In this document: piece by piece, positions 22,860 to 33,316 of the stretch
How the letters are laid out: every line of letters starts with the position of its first letter
Numbering within the stretch: position 1 is the stretch's first letter
From: Amaurobius ferox
Lineage: Eukaryota; Arthropoda; Arachnida; Araneae; Amaurobiidae
NCBI GenBank assembly: GCA_951213105.1
Contig: OX578146.1
Span: 50,871,275 to 50,935,274, forward strand
Direction: 5' to 3'
Length of the DNA stretch: 64,000 nt
The notes under the pieces: generated by a model
Database searches by the model: none
The model's input: only the letters and a program-made list of their open reading frames with translations
What the model was told of the DNA's origin: nothing
Program-made: the position numbers and the translations under genes

Positions 22860-23541
22860 ACCAGGCGAGCGCTATAAGATTGTCCTCGATCGAATACATC
22901 TAAATTAAGAAGAAATATGTAGTTATATTAATGAAATATTGTCAAGTATTGGTTGTTTTGGTAGTCATATTCCACGAACTATAATAGTAACTACATGAGG
23001 ATTGAAAGATAATGTTGCATTTTAAAGCTTTTTCACCCACCAGTTTTAGAGTTTAGGACTTTAAGCAGCGCGACTTAACTGCTTAAGGACTTAAACTGCG
23101 CGTTAAGCAGTTGTGATAACCATTACAGCATTTGTGCACCTTTAAAAAATGAATAAAAATCTTTCTATAAAGAGAACATTTTTTTGGCAAAATGTAAAAA
23201 GTATCAGGAGCTGTAACTGGATAGAATGACCATTGTAGCATATATACGAAACAGTAATTTACATGAGAAGAATGAAATCACCCATTTCTCCGATATATTG
23301 TACCCAACAGTTTCCGAACATGGAACCTACTGCGAATTAAACAGACGTTATAACCATTGTTCTAAAAACCCTACACCGCGGGCAGCCATGCTGAATGGGA
23401 AGTTAATGTCCTCCACGGTAACTCCCTATCAAAAAATAAACACACCTTTCACAGTGTCCTTGAATAAATATCCCAGAAACACATATTTACATCTCATGGG
23501 GAAAATACTATAAAAAAAGATATTTCTATTCATTTATTTTA

Positions 23542-23614
23542 TGTACCCACCAGGTTTCGAACCTGGTATCTTTTGCGAGCGAAGCAGACGTGACAACCAC
23601 TACACTATGGGTAC
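23542..23614 (-). tRNA. tRNA-Val-like with Ala anticodon CGC
   Basis: CAC-type body. Loop TTCGCTC gives CGC (plus-strand c at 23580). One anticodon-stem mismatch, altered variable region (tggtatc), intact acceptor and B box. A73 instead of the usual G73 of CAC copies. Confidence 0.65.
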
Positions 23615-23765
23615 ACACGGCGTATGGGAAGTAAATGAATTTCTTAGCAACGACATTTATCTCCTTAATAAGAATTAAATGCAATTGCAACGTTTCCTTG
23701 AACAAATGCTGTAGAAATATGCTTATAAAAATATTAAAACTAATGAAAGACTAAAAAATACAATA

Positions 23766-23874
23766 ATATCACGTCTGCCTAACACGCAGAAGGACCCAGG
23801 TTAGAAACCTGGTGGTTCGAATCTGGGACCTTCTGCGTGTCAGGCAGACGTGTTAACCACTACACCATGGGTAC
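23766..23874. pseudogene. Head-to-head half-tRNA-Val palindrome
   Basis: A plus-strand tRNA-Val 3' half (AAC loop, to about 23813) abuts a minus-strand tRNA lacking its 3' acceptor end (about 23815-23874). Together they form an imperfect palindrome over roughly 23769-23852. The minus member has loop CTGACAC, anticodon GAC (valine). Confidence 0.78.
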
Positions 23875-24030
23875 GCATGACGTATGGGAAGTAAATGCAT
23901 TTCTTAGCAACGAAATTTATCTCCTTAATAAAAATTAAATGCAATTGCAATGTGTCCTTGAACAAATGCTGTAGAAATATGCTTATAAAAATATTAAATC
24001 TCATGAGAGACTAAAACATACAATAATATC

Positions 24031-24119
24031 TTGTCTGCCTAACACGCAGTAGAACCCAGGTTCGAAACCTGGTGGGTACATGAAACAAACGTATGTGATA
24101 TCCACTACACCATAGGTAC
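24031..24119. pseudogene. Second inverted half-tRNA pair
   Basis: Plus-strand tRNA-Val 3' half (24031-24079, AAC loop, intact T arm) followed by a minus-strand 5' half ending at 24119. Same geometry as the pair at 23766. Confidence 0.75.
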
Positions 24120-24178
24120 ACGAAGTTCTTGGGAAATAAATGCATTTCTTAGAAACGGACTTTATCTCCTTAATAGAA

Positions 24179-24228
24179 AGTCTGCCTAACATGCAGAAGT
24201 ACCCAGGCTCGAAACCTGGGGGGTGCAT
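24179..24228 (+). pseudogene. tRNA-Val 3' half, plus strand
   Basis: Anticodon arm with CTAACAT and a T arm CCAGG-CTCGAAA-CCTGG, lacking the D-arm half. Array orientation is now reversed. Confidence 0.72.
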
Positions 24229-24315
24229 GAAACAAATCTATGTGTCAGAACTATTATTGTATGTTTTAGTCTCTCATGAAATTTAATATTTTTATAAGCA
24301 TATTTCTCGTCTCGT

Positions 24316-24388
24316 GTACCCATGGTGTAGAGGTTATCACATCTGCTTTACACGCGGAAGGTCCCAGTTTCAAAATCTGGTGGGTACA
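24316..24388 (+). tRNA. tRNA-Val (UAC), plus strand
   Basis: The only full-length copy on the plus strand. Acceptor, D arm and loop TTTACAC are intact. The T arm (AGTTTCAAAATCT) has lost G57 and one stem pair, so the B box is weak. Followed by inverted array spacer to about 24540. Confidence 0.72.
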
Positions 24389-24862
24389 TGAATATGATAT
24401 GTATCAGAATTATTATTGTATATTTTATTCTCTCATGATATTTAATACTTTTTTAAAAAGAATTTCTACCGCATTTGTTCAAGGAAACGTTGCAAGTGCA
24501 TCTAATTTACAGCAGACAAAGGAGAAACAAATTTCTTTAAATAAAACATGAAGTAAACACACTAATAGTACAGTGCAAAAATACTCATTTAGCAAGAATA
24601 ATTATAATCATAAATTCGCATAAACTTGAACAGATAATATCAAATATCTTCTGTGTAATCAAAATGCAATTTTTAATCCAGTCAATAGAAATTATGTTTT
24701 ACATACATTCGGGAAACAGATAGGGTACGTTTATAGAAAAGGATTAGTTATAAATGGAAATTTTTAATAATTGGGCAGGAAATTGTTCCGCGTCATTACA
24801 AATACTGCACAAACAATTTGATGTTGATTTAATTTAGAAAACGTGTAAATAAAAATTTAAAA

Positions 24863-25637
24863 AATCGATATGGGCAACTCATGACTTTCCTTATATAATG
24901 CAATGAATTTACTACTTTTACAGTAAAAAGATTCTTATAGTAGTTGTTTTTTAGTAGATACTTATGTTCTTTCCAAGATATTGAATGTTCGTCAATGAGT
25001 CGTTATTTTCATTGATATAGAGTCAATTTTATCCATTTGGCAAGATTTTCGTTAATTTGGCAGCATTAAAAAAAGTCGTCAGGTTGGCGACATTCCGCCA
25101 AATTGGTCGCCAAAATGTCGCCAAGCGTTTTAAACGGAGAAATAATTTATTCTTATAGTAGATAAATGACTATTGGTGTTCAAATACAAATGTATAACTC
25201 AACGTGTCTTTTCTCATGAATGGAACGAGGTACATCCTCGAGAATGTCACCAAATTTATCGCATGATATTACATATGAAAAGTGAAAAGGTTTCTCAACA
25301 GTTAATATATTTTTTTTTAATTTATGGAATTTTTTTATACATTTATTAAAAAATGTGCAATATCTCGAGAACGGTTTATGCTATCGTTCTAAAATTTATG
25401 TCAATCGTTTTCTTAGGAAAAATTACATAAGAAATGTCTATTTACGTAAATTTATTCAAGCTTTTGATTTTTTGATAATTTTTTCAAAATTTCACTCGAA
25501 AATTTAGGGGGGTTCTGAACATTCGATAACGTTTATAACAATGGACTTCCACTATTCACGGATTGTGATTTTTGTGCCGCCAAATTTCATTCGAATCGCT
25601 CCATTCGTTCTTGAGATATCGTCTCCACAGACTCACT

Positions 25638-25678
<41 letters not shown>

Positions 25679-25822
25679 TCACACACACACACAGACATCA
25701 GCTCAAACATGTTTGTTTCGTGATCAGGGATCCTTGAAACGTGATCTCCCGTCTAAAACTCGAATTCGAATTTCCCAACCCGTCACAATACTTTCCTTAT
25801 ACATTATGTATATAAGGAAAGT
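24863..25822 (+). repeat. Hairpin-ended repeat, family 2, copy A
   Basis: Starts with a divergent form of the superfamily end (gatatgggcaactcatgactttcc), has an atctcgagaacgg block, a (CA)n tract near 25638-25692, and ends in a terminal hairpin at 25790-25822 (ACTTTCCTTA paired with TAAGGAAAGT). The same family is inverted at 59074-59961. Confidence 0.8.
25638..25692. repeat. (CA)n microsatellite
   Basis: Nearly pure CA run within the family-2 element, at the place where family 1 has its CAGA/CACA tract. Confidence 0.93.
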
Positions 25823-26579
25823 AAAAAATCTGATGTGGGCCGCACATGACTTTCCCTGCAGATTTATATACACATCCTCTTTATTTAATTAAATTTTATT
25901 CACTATTAATTCACTTTTCGTTCTCATTTGGTAATTGGACTCATTTTCAAAGGTGGCGTAGAGTGAAAACGAAAAAACAAAAATATCTCGAGAACGACTA
26001 GTCCTAGTGTAACGGGGTTGGTCTTATTCTTTTCTTCGTTAAAAATTACGTATAAAGCAAGCATTTAATTGATATATTTCAGCATACGTAATTTTATTTA
26101 GATTTTGTCGATTTTTGTGGGCCATTTTGCAAAAAAAGGCAGGTTATATTTTTCCGAATCGTACCAAAATCTAATCAGCACCAGGGTGACCCACAAGCGA
26201 CATATCTACCAATTTTTGTGAAATTCGGTTGATTAGATTTACAGCTAGAGTGGATACAAGCTTTTGCGGGCCATTTCGCAAAAAAAAGACGGGTTCTTTT
26301 ATCCCGAATCGCACCCAAAACTAATCAGCACCAGATTCGCCCACAAGTGACTTACCTACCAAATTTTCTGAAATTCGATCAAGTGGATACAATATCTGCA
26401 CAGACAGACACACGGACACACAGACAGACACACAGACAGACACACAGACGTCACCCTTAAAATAGTTTTTTCGTACTCTAGAGATCTCGAAGCGTGTAGA
26501 TCAGTCGAAAACTCGAGTTGCGATTTTCGACATGATTCCAATACTTTCCCTATACATTACCATTTATTGCAGGGAAAGT
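25823..26579 (+). repeat. Hairpin-ended repeat, family 1, single unit
   Basis: One complete unit directly abutting the family-2 copy: aatctgatgtgggc start, two about 149-bp subrepeats, CAGA/CACA tract near 26400-26450, terminal hairpin 26543-26579. Confidence 0.85.
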
Positions 26580-26584
26580 AAAAA

Positions 26585-27460
26585 GACTATGTTCAGTAAT
26601 GATATATATTAAATATTTATTGAAAGTTTGTTAATTGAGATTAACATGTGGTAAAAGTAGTTTAATTCAAGCAGCGTCTTAGGAAAGTTAACATTGAGAG
26701 GTCATCCAAGTTTAAAAATTCAGATTATTAATATTTAAACGATGGAGTTAAATCGACTTGATAGAGATATATCTGAAATCACGTTTTAAACAATGCAATT
26801 AATGCAAACTTTGTTTATAGATTGATTATTTTTAGCTCAATTGTATGACCTCTAAGGTTAGAGAGAGTTAGTCCCTTTTCTTTCATGGTGATCAGAAATT
26901 GAAAACTTGAGGTATTAAACCTGATATGTTGGATTATTAGAGGGTCTAGGGCAGCATAAATTAATAAGGTTATAGTAGGTGTTTGTATATTATGAATGTT
27001 TAGATAGGGTGTAGTATAAGAAATAGTAATACTCAATGCAAGAGATGTATGACCAGCATGTATCTGTGGATATCAGGAGTGGATAGGTAGGTCGGCGGTA
27101 GCTGATGTCTACCTGTTCCTATGTACAATGCATGGCCGTGATGTACCTGCTTGGTGTACCTGCTTGGTGTACCTGCTTGGTGTACCTAGATAGTAAGGTA
27201 AGCAATTTAATACAGAGCCAGAAGGGTGTATTGGGTAGCAAATGTAGGCTGAATTTCGTGAGTCATCATAATATTCATGGTGGCTCTAACGGATTTTCAT
27301 TCAGAGTGTAAAATTCTGTCTAATACCCCAATTTAGTGCTCGAACAACCATATAGGGAGCAACCATATATGACAGCTACCAGTGCATCACATGTTTACAA
27401 TCGCTAGTGGTATATATGTGTTACTAAATGTTACATATACATACTCAATAAAAGTTGTTT
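26585..27460. other. Unassigned AT-rich spacer
   Basis: No recognised gene. The only structure noted is a short tandem of tgcttggtgtacc, about three copies at 27147-27190. Confidence 0.6.
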
Positions 27461-28380
27461 TTTACTTTCCCTGCAATACATGGTAATGTATAGGGAAAGT
27501 ATTGGAATCATGCCGAAAATCGCAACTCGAGTTTTCGACGGATCTACACGTTTCGAGACCTCTAGAATACGAAAAAACCATTTTTAGCGTGACGTCTGTG
27601 TGTGTGTCTGTGTGTCTGTCTGTGTGTCTGTGTGTCTGTCTGTCTGTGTGTCTGTCTGTGCAGATTTTGTATCCACTCTAACTAAAAAACTAATGGACCG
27701 AATTTCACAAAATTTTGTAGGTAAGTCACTTGTGGCCGGAGCTGGTGCTGATTAGTTTTGGGTACGATTCGGAATAAAAGAACCCGCCTTTTTTGTGAAA
27801 TGGCCCGCAAAAGCTTGTATCCACTGTAGCTGAAAAACTAATGGACCGAATTTCACAAAATTCGGTAGATGAGTCACGTATAGGTCACCCTGGTGCTGAT
27901 TAGATTTTGGTATGTTTCAGAAAAAAATAACCTGCCTTTTTTGCAAAATGGCCCGCAAAAATCGCCAAAATCTAAAATAAAAAACTACGTATGCCCAAAT
28001 ATATGCATGAAATGCTTGTTTAATACGTAATTTTTAACGAAGAAAAGAATAAGACCAACCCCATTACACTAGGACCAGCCGTTCTCGAGATATATTAGTT
28101 TTTTCGTATTTTCCCTACGCCACCTCTGAAAATAAGTCCAGTTATCAAATGAGAACGAAAATTGAATTAAAAGTGAATTAAATGTAATTAAAATAAAGAG
28201 AACGTGAATATAAGTGTGCAGGGGAAGTCATGTGCTGCCCACATCAGATTTTTACTTTCCCTGCAATACATAGTAATGTATAGGGAAAGTATTGGAATCA
28301 TGCTGAAAATCGCAACTCGAGTTTTCGACGGATCTACACGTTTCGAGACCTCTAAAATATGAAAAAACCATTTTTAGCGT

Positions 28381-28514
28381 TGTTGTTGAAACCCAGACCG
28401 TCCGACCTACCAGAAAGGTGTAAGGTAACTGTGTGGACGGTCGGGAAGTGCCACCCTATTTAGACCGGAACCCAGTGGGGGAGGCATCCACAGGGACCGT
28501 ACCCTCCTTCCCCT
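28381..28514 (-). mobile_element. 5'-truncated tRNA-derived SINE
   Basis: Minus-strand copy of the SINE seen complete at 46339, ending in a (CAA)n-type tail (ttgttgttg on plus). Flanked by a 14-bp target duplication accatttttagcgt at 28367-28380 and 28515-28528. It keeps a segment of about 43 bp that the 46-kb copy lacks. Confidence 0.92.
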
Positions 28515-29220
28515 ACCATTTTTAGCGTGACGTCTGTGTGTGTGTCTGTGTGTCTGTCTGTGTGTCTGTGTGTCTGTCTGTCTGTCTGTGTGTCTGTCTG
28601 TGCAGATTTTGTATCCACTCTAACTAAAAAACTAATGGACCGAATTTCACAAAATTTGGTAGGTAAGTTACTTGTGAGCGAGTCTGGTGCTGATTAGTTT
28701 TGGGTACGATTCGGAATAAAAGAACCCGCCTTTTTTTTTTGCGAAATGGCCCGCAAAAGCTTGTATCCACTCTAGATGAAAAACTGATGGACCGAATTTC
28801 ACAAAATTCGGTAGATGAGTCACTTGTGGGTTACCTTGGTGCTGATTAGATTTTGGTACGATTCGGAAAAAAATGACCTGCCTTTCTTTGCAAAATGGCC
28901 CGCAAAAATCGTCCAAATCTAAACTAAAGAACTAGGTATACTCAAATATATCCATTAAATGCTCGTTTAATACGTAATTTTTAACGACGAAAACAATAAG
29001 ACCAACCCCATTACACTAGGACTAGCCGTTCTCGAGATATTTTAGTTTTTCGTACTTTCCCTACGCCACCTTTGAAAATAAGCCCGGTTACCGAATGAGA
29101 ACAAAAATTGAATTAAAAGTGAAATAAATTTAGTTAAAATAAAGAGAACGTTAATATAAGTCTGCAGGGAAAGTCATGTGCTGCCCACATCAGATTTTTT
29201 ACTTTCCCTGCAATACATGG

Positions 29221-29330
29221 TAATAATGTCGAATAATAATGTAATAATGCAATAATGTCGAATAATAATGTAATAATGCAATAATGCAATAATGCCGAAT
29301 AATAATGTAATAATGCAATAATGTCGAAAA
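29221..29330. repeat. AATAATG-type short tandem expansion
   Basis: Runs of aataatg, gtcgaataataatg and gcaataat replace the right arm of the terminal hairpin of the unit starting at 29201. Confidence 0.85.
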
Positions 29331-32300
29331 TCGCAACTCGAGGTTTCGACGGATCTACACGTTTCGAGACCTCAAGAATACGAAAAATCCATTTTTAGCG
29401 TAACGTCTGTGTATGTGTCTGTGTGTCTGTCTGTCTGTGCAGATTTTTGTATCCACTCTAACTAAAAACTAATTGACCGAATTTCATAAAATTTAGTAGG
29501 TAAGTCACTTTCGGGCGAATCTGGTGCTTATTAGTTTTGGGTACGATTCGGGATAAAAAAAACCCGCCTTTTTTGCGATACGGCCCGCAAAAACTTGTAT
29601 CCACTCTAGCTGAAAATCTAATGAACCGAATTTCACAAAATTTGGTAGATAAGTCTCTTGTGGGTCACCCTGGTGCTGATTAGATTTTGGTATGATTCCG
29701 AAAAAAATAACCTGCCTTTTTTTTGCGAAATGGCCCGCAATAAACGTCAAAATGTAAAATAAAACACTACGTATGCTCAAATATATCCATTTAATACTTG
29801 TTTTATACGTAATTTTTAACGAAGAAAAGAATAAGATCACCCCCCAACTAGCCGTTCTTGAGATATTTTCGTTTTTTCGCTACGCCACCTTTGAAAATGA
29901 GTCCAGTTACCAAATGAGAACGAAAATTGAATTAATAGTGAATTAAATTTAATTAAAATAAAAATAATGTGTATATAAGTCTGCAGGGAAAGTCATGTGC
30001 TGCCCACATCCGATTTTTACTTTTCCTGCAATACATGGTAATGTATAAGGAAAGTATTGGAATCATGTCGAAAATCGCAACTCGAGTTTTCGACGGATCT
30101 ACACGTTTCGATACCTCTAGAATACGAAGAAACTATTTTTAGCGTGAAGTCTGTGTGTGTGTCTGTCTGGCTGTCTGTGTGTCTGTGTGTCTGTCTGTGC
30201 AATGTATGTATCCACTCTAACAAAAAAACTAATGGACCGAATTTCATGAAATTTGGTAGGTAAGTCACTTGTATGTGACCCTGGTGCTGATTAGTTTTGG
30301 GTACTATTCAGAATAAACCAACCCGGCTTTTTTTTGCGAATGGCCCTCAAAAATTGCCTGTATCCACTGTAACTGAAAACTAATCGATCAAATTTTACAA
30401 AATTTGGTACATAAGTCACTTGCAGGTCACCCTGGTGCTGATTAAATTTTGATACGATTCGGCAAAGAACAACCTGCCTTTTTTTTCGAAATGGCCCGCA
30501 AAAATTATTTATTTCCACTCTAACTCAACTAATCGACTAAATTTCATAAAATTTGGTAGATAAGTCACTTGTGGTCGACTTTGGTGCTGATTAGATTTTG
30601 GTACGATTCGGAAAAGAACAATCTGCTCTTTTTAGGAAATGGCCAGCAAAAATTTCATGTATCCACACTAGCTAAAATACTAATTGACCCAATTTACAGA
30701 AATTGGTCGATAAGTTACTTGTGGGGTATTCTGGTTCTAATTAGATTTCGATACAATTCGAAGGAGAACAACCTACCTTTTTTCTCGAAATAGTCCGCAA
30801 AAATCGCCAAATTCGAAAATAAAGACTATATGTTCAAATATATCAAATGAATTTTTGTTTTATACGCAATTTTAGACGAGGAAAAGAATATAACAATCCT
30901 CCATTATACTTTAGGACTAACCGTTCTCAAGATATTTGAGATTTCTAGCATTTTTGTTATGCCGATTTAGGGAAAATGTCTAATTACCAAATAAAAACAA
31001 AAATGGAATTCAAAATGCAAATTCAGTGTTATTTGGTGCAATAAAACTCAATCTAACGAATTATTAAAGAAATAACGAAAATATGAATTTGAGTCTGCAG
31101 GGAAAGTCATGTGCTGCCCACATCAGTTTTTACTTTCCCTGCAATACATGGTAATGTATAGGGAAAGTATTGGAATCTTACCGAAAATTGCAACTCGAGT
31201 TTTCGACGGATCTACACGTTTCGACACCTCTAACATACGAAAAAACTATTTTTAGTGTGACGTCAGTGTGTGTGTCTGTCTGTCTGTGCAGATTTTGTAT
31301 CCACTCTAACTAAAAAACTAATTGACCGAATTTCATAAAATTTGGTAGGTAAAGCACTTGTTGGCGAATCTGGTGCTGATTAGTTTTGGGTACGATTCGG
31401 GATAAAAGAACCCGCCGTTCTTTGCGAAATTGCCCGCAAAAGCTTCTATCCACTCTAGCTGAAAACTAATGGACCGAATTTTATAAAATTCGGTAGATAA
31501 GTCGCTTGTGGGTTACTCTGGTGTTGATTAGATTTTGGTAGGATTCGGAAAAAAAACAATCTGCATTTGTCTGCAAAATGGCCCTCAAGAATCGCCAAAA
31601 TCTAAAATACAAATCTATGTATGCTTAAATATATCCATTAAATGCTTGGTTTATACGTAATTTTTAACGAAGAGAAGAATAAGACCAACCCTATTACACT
31701 GGGACTAGCTGTTCTCGAGATACTTTAGTTTTTTCGTATTTCCTCTACGCCACCTTTGAAAATAAGTCCAATTGCCAAATGAAAACGAAAATTGAATTAA
31801 AAGTGAATTAAATTTAATTAAGATAAAGAGAAGTGAATATAAGTCTGCAGCGAAAGTCATGTGCTGCCCACATCAGATTTTTACTTTCCCTGCAATACAT
31901 GGTAATGTATAGGGAAAGTATTGGAATCATACCGAAAATCGCAACTCGAGTTTTCGACGGATCTACACGTTTCGGGACCGCTAGAACACGAAAAAACTAT
32001 TTTTAGAGTGAAGTCTGTCTGTGTGTTTGTGTGTCTGTCTATGCAATGTATGTATCCACTCTAACTCAAAAACTAATGGACGAATTTCATGAAATTTGGT
32101 AGGTAAGTCATTTGTGTGTGACCTTGGTGCTGATTAGTTTTTGGCGCGATTCGGAATAAAAGAACCCTCCTTTTTCTGCGAAATGGCCTGCAAAAATCTC
32201 TTGTATCCACTCTAGCTAGAAAACTTAATTGACCAAATTTCAGAAAATTTGGTAGATAAGTCTCCTGAGCAATGTCCGGGTACTGATTCGATTTTGGTAC

Positions 32301-32445
32301 GATTTGGTAAAGAGGAGCCCGCTTCTCTTACTGTATGGCTCGCAAAAGTCGCCAAAATTTAAAATAAAAGACTACATATGCTCAAATGTTTCAATTAAAT
32401 TATTGTTTTATACGTAATTTTAGACGACAAAAAGACCCACCCAAT

Positions 32446-33316
32446 TGTCGTGGGACAGTATTACAATTTTCCTGTCGCCACTTCACTTCTAGAAAGTAGT
32501 CCCCCCCCCCCCTTTGTCTTTGGAAATGTTTGAAATTCCTATCCTCTGAGTGGGAGACCAGCTGCAGTCGTGAGAAAGTGGCAAAGGACTCTATGTTATT
32601 TTTAAATAAAATAGACACCTTCAGGGGGGCTAACGTGCTCCAATTTCAGCCAAACCTTTGGAAGGGGCCATATCCAATGATTCGATAGAGCCCGGCCGCG
32701 TCACGGAATTTATGGGTTTCACAACCTATAGCGGCCCAGCGTCAGCCATGGGGGCCAGGTCAGGGTCGTAGTCCGTTTCCCGGCGAAGAATTGAGAGAGA
32801 AGGAGTTGGGTTTTTGAAAAGTCAAGTATCTGGTCATCAGAAAACGACGGAGGAGAACCGTCCCGATGTGTACCTGCCCTTGCTGTAAAAGGGGTAAGTC
32901 CTTTGTCCTCTATTCCGCTGCAGTCTGAGTACCAGAGATTAGAATTAAGAGTCTGATAAGAAATCTGACTGAGGAATACAATTGTTAATATGATAATTAA
33001 AAGTTCAGAGAGAGGGGAGCTATTAATTATTCTTATTTAAGATGCGCGCCTTAGCGAACTGTAACTATATTGTGTGATTCTAAATTTTGTGTGTGTGTGT
33101 GTGTGTTTTTAAATTTAATTGACAAGATTAACTATGAGTGTTTTAAAATAAAAGCTTTATTTCAATTAACCTTAATTAGTATTTATTGTGTTCTCACGAT
33201 GCATTTCCCAATTAATCTTAACCTGGAGATATGCTCGGTAATCGAGAAAGTGGCGTGCGTAAGTACGATCAGCGGCCAATGTGTAACTGTAAGTTTTTCA
33301 GCGGAGCCACGCCACA
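32446..33316 (+). mobile_element. Solo LTR (871 bp), family L2
   Basis: Begins TGTCGTGGGA and ends CCACGCCACA (TG...CA). Flanked by a 5-bp duplication CCAAT at 32441-32445 and 33317-33321. Removing it rejoins the host repeat unit (ccaccc-aattac, matching the ccattacactagg consensus of other units). Contains a C run near 32502 and a GC-rich leader-like centre. Orientation is inferred from an aataaa signal near 33150. Confidence 0.85.

Larger units (their letters stand above)
22787..23765 (-). repeat. Edge HOR unit 17
   Basis: UGC-anticodon copy, R1 relic 23038-23139 enlarged by an internal partly palindromic duplication (ttaagcagcgcgacttaa region), R2 relic 23300-23384, and the CGC-anticodon copy. 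Last unit in the main orientation. Confidence 0.78.
1..24540 (-). repeat. tRNA-Val higher-order tandem array
   Basis: Tandem array of about 250-bp monomers, each with one tRNA-Val sequence (minus strand) and a related spacer. Spacers share a core that includes caacgtttccttg and aaatgctgtagaaat. The full higher-order order along the plus strand is UAC, relic R1, relic R2, CAC, AAC(b), two half-tRNAs, AAC(a), then UAC again. UAC-to-UAC spacings fall into discrete classes: 1710/1711 five times, 1698 once, 1233 three times, 1229 once, 1065/1067 twice, 1960 once, then irregular at the right edge. This is the pattern of unequal exchange between monomers. The left end is outside the window. Intact A boxes (TGGTGTAGTGG) and B boxes (GGTTCGAAACC) suggest that many copies could be transcribed by Pol III, but oligo-T runs lie 20-40 nt downstream rather than at the tRNA end. 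Confidence 0.93.

Noticed and set aside
1..24540. Tandem SINEs instead of tRNA genes
   Set aside because: Monomers do have tRNA plus unrelated tail, but there is no A-rich or repeat tail and no target duplication, and the tRNA parts are near-canonical. A SINE origin of the first monomer cannot be excluded.
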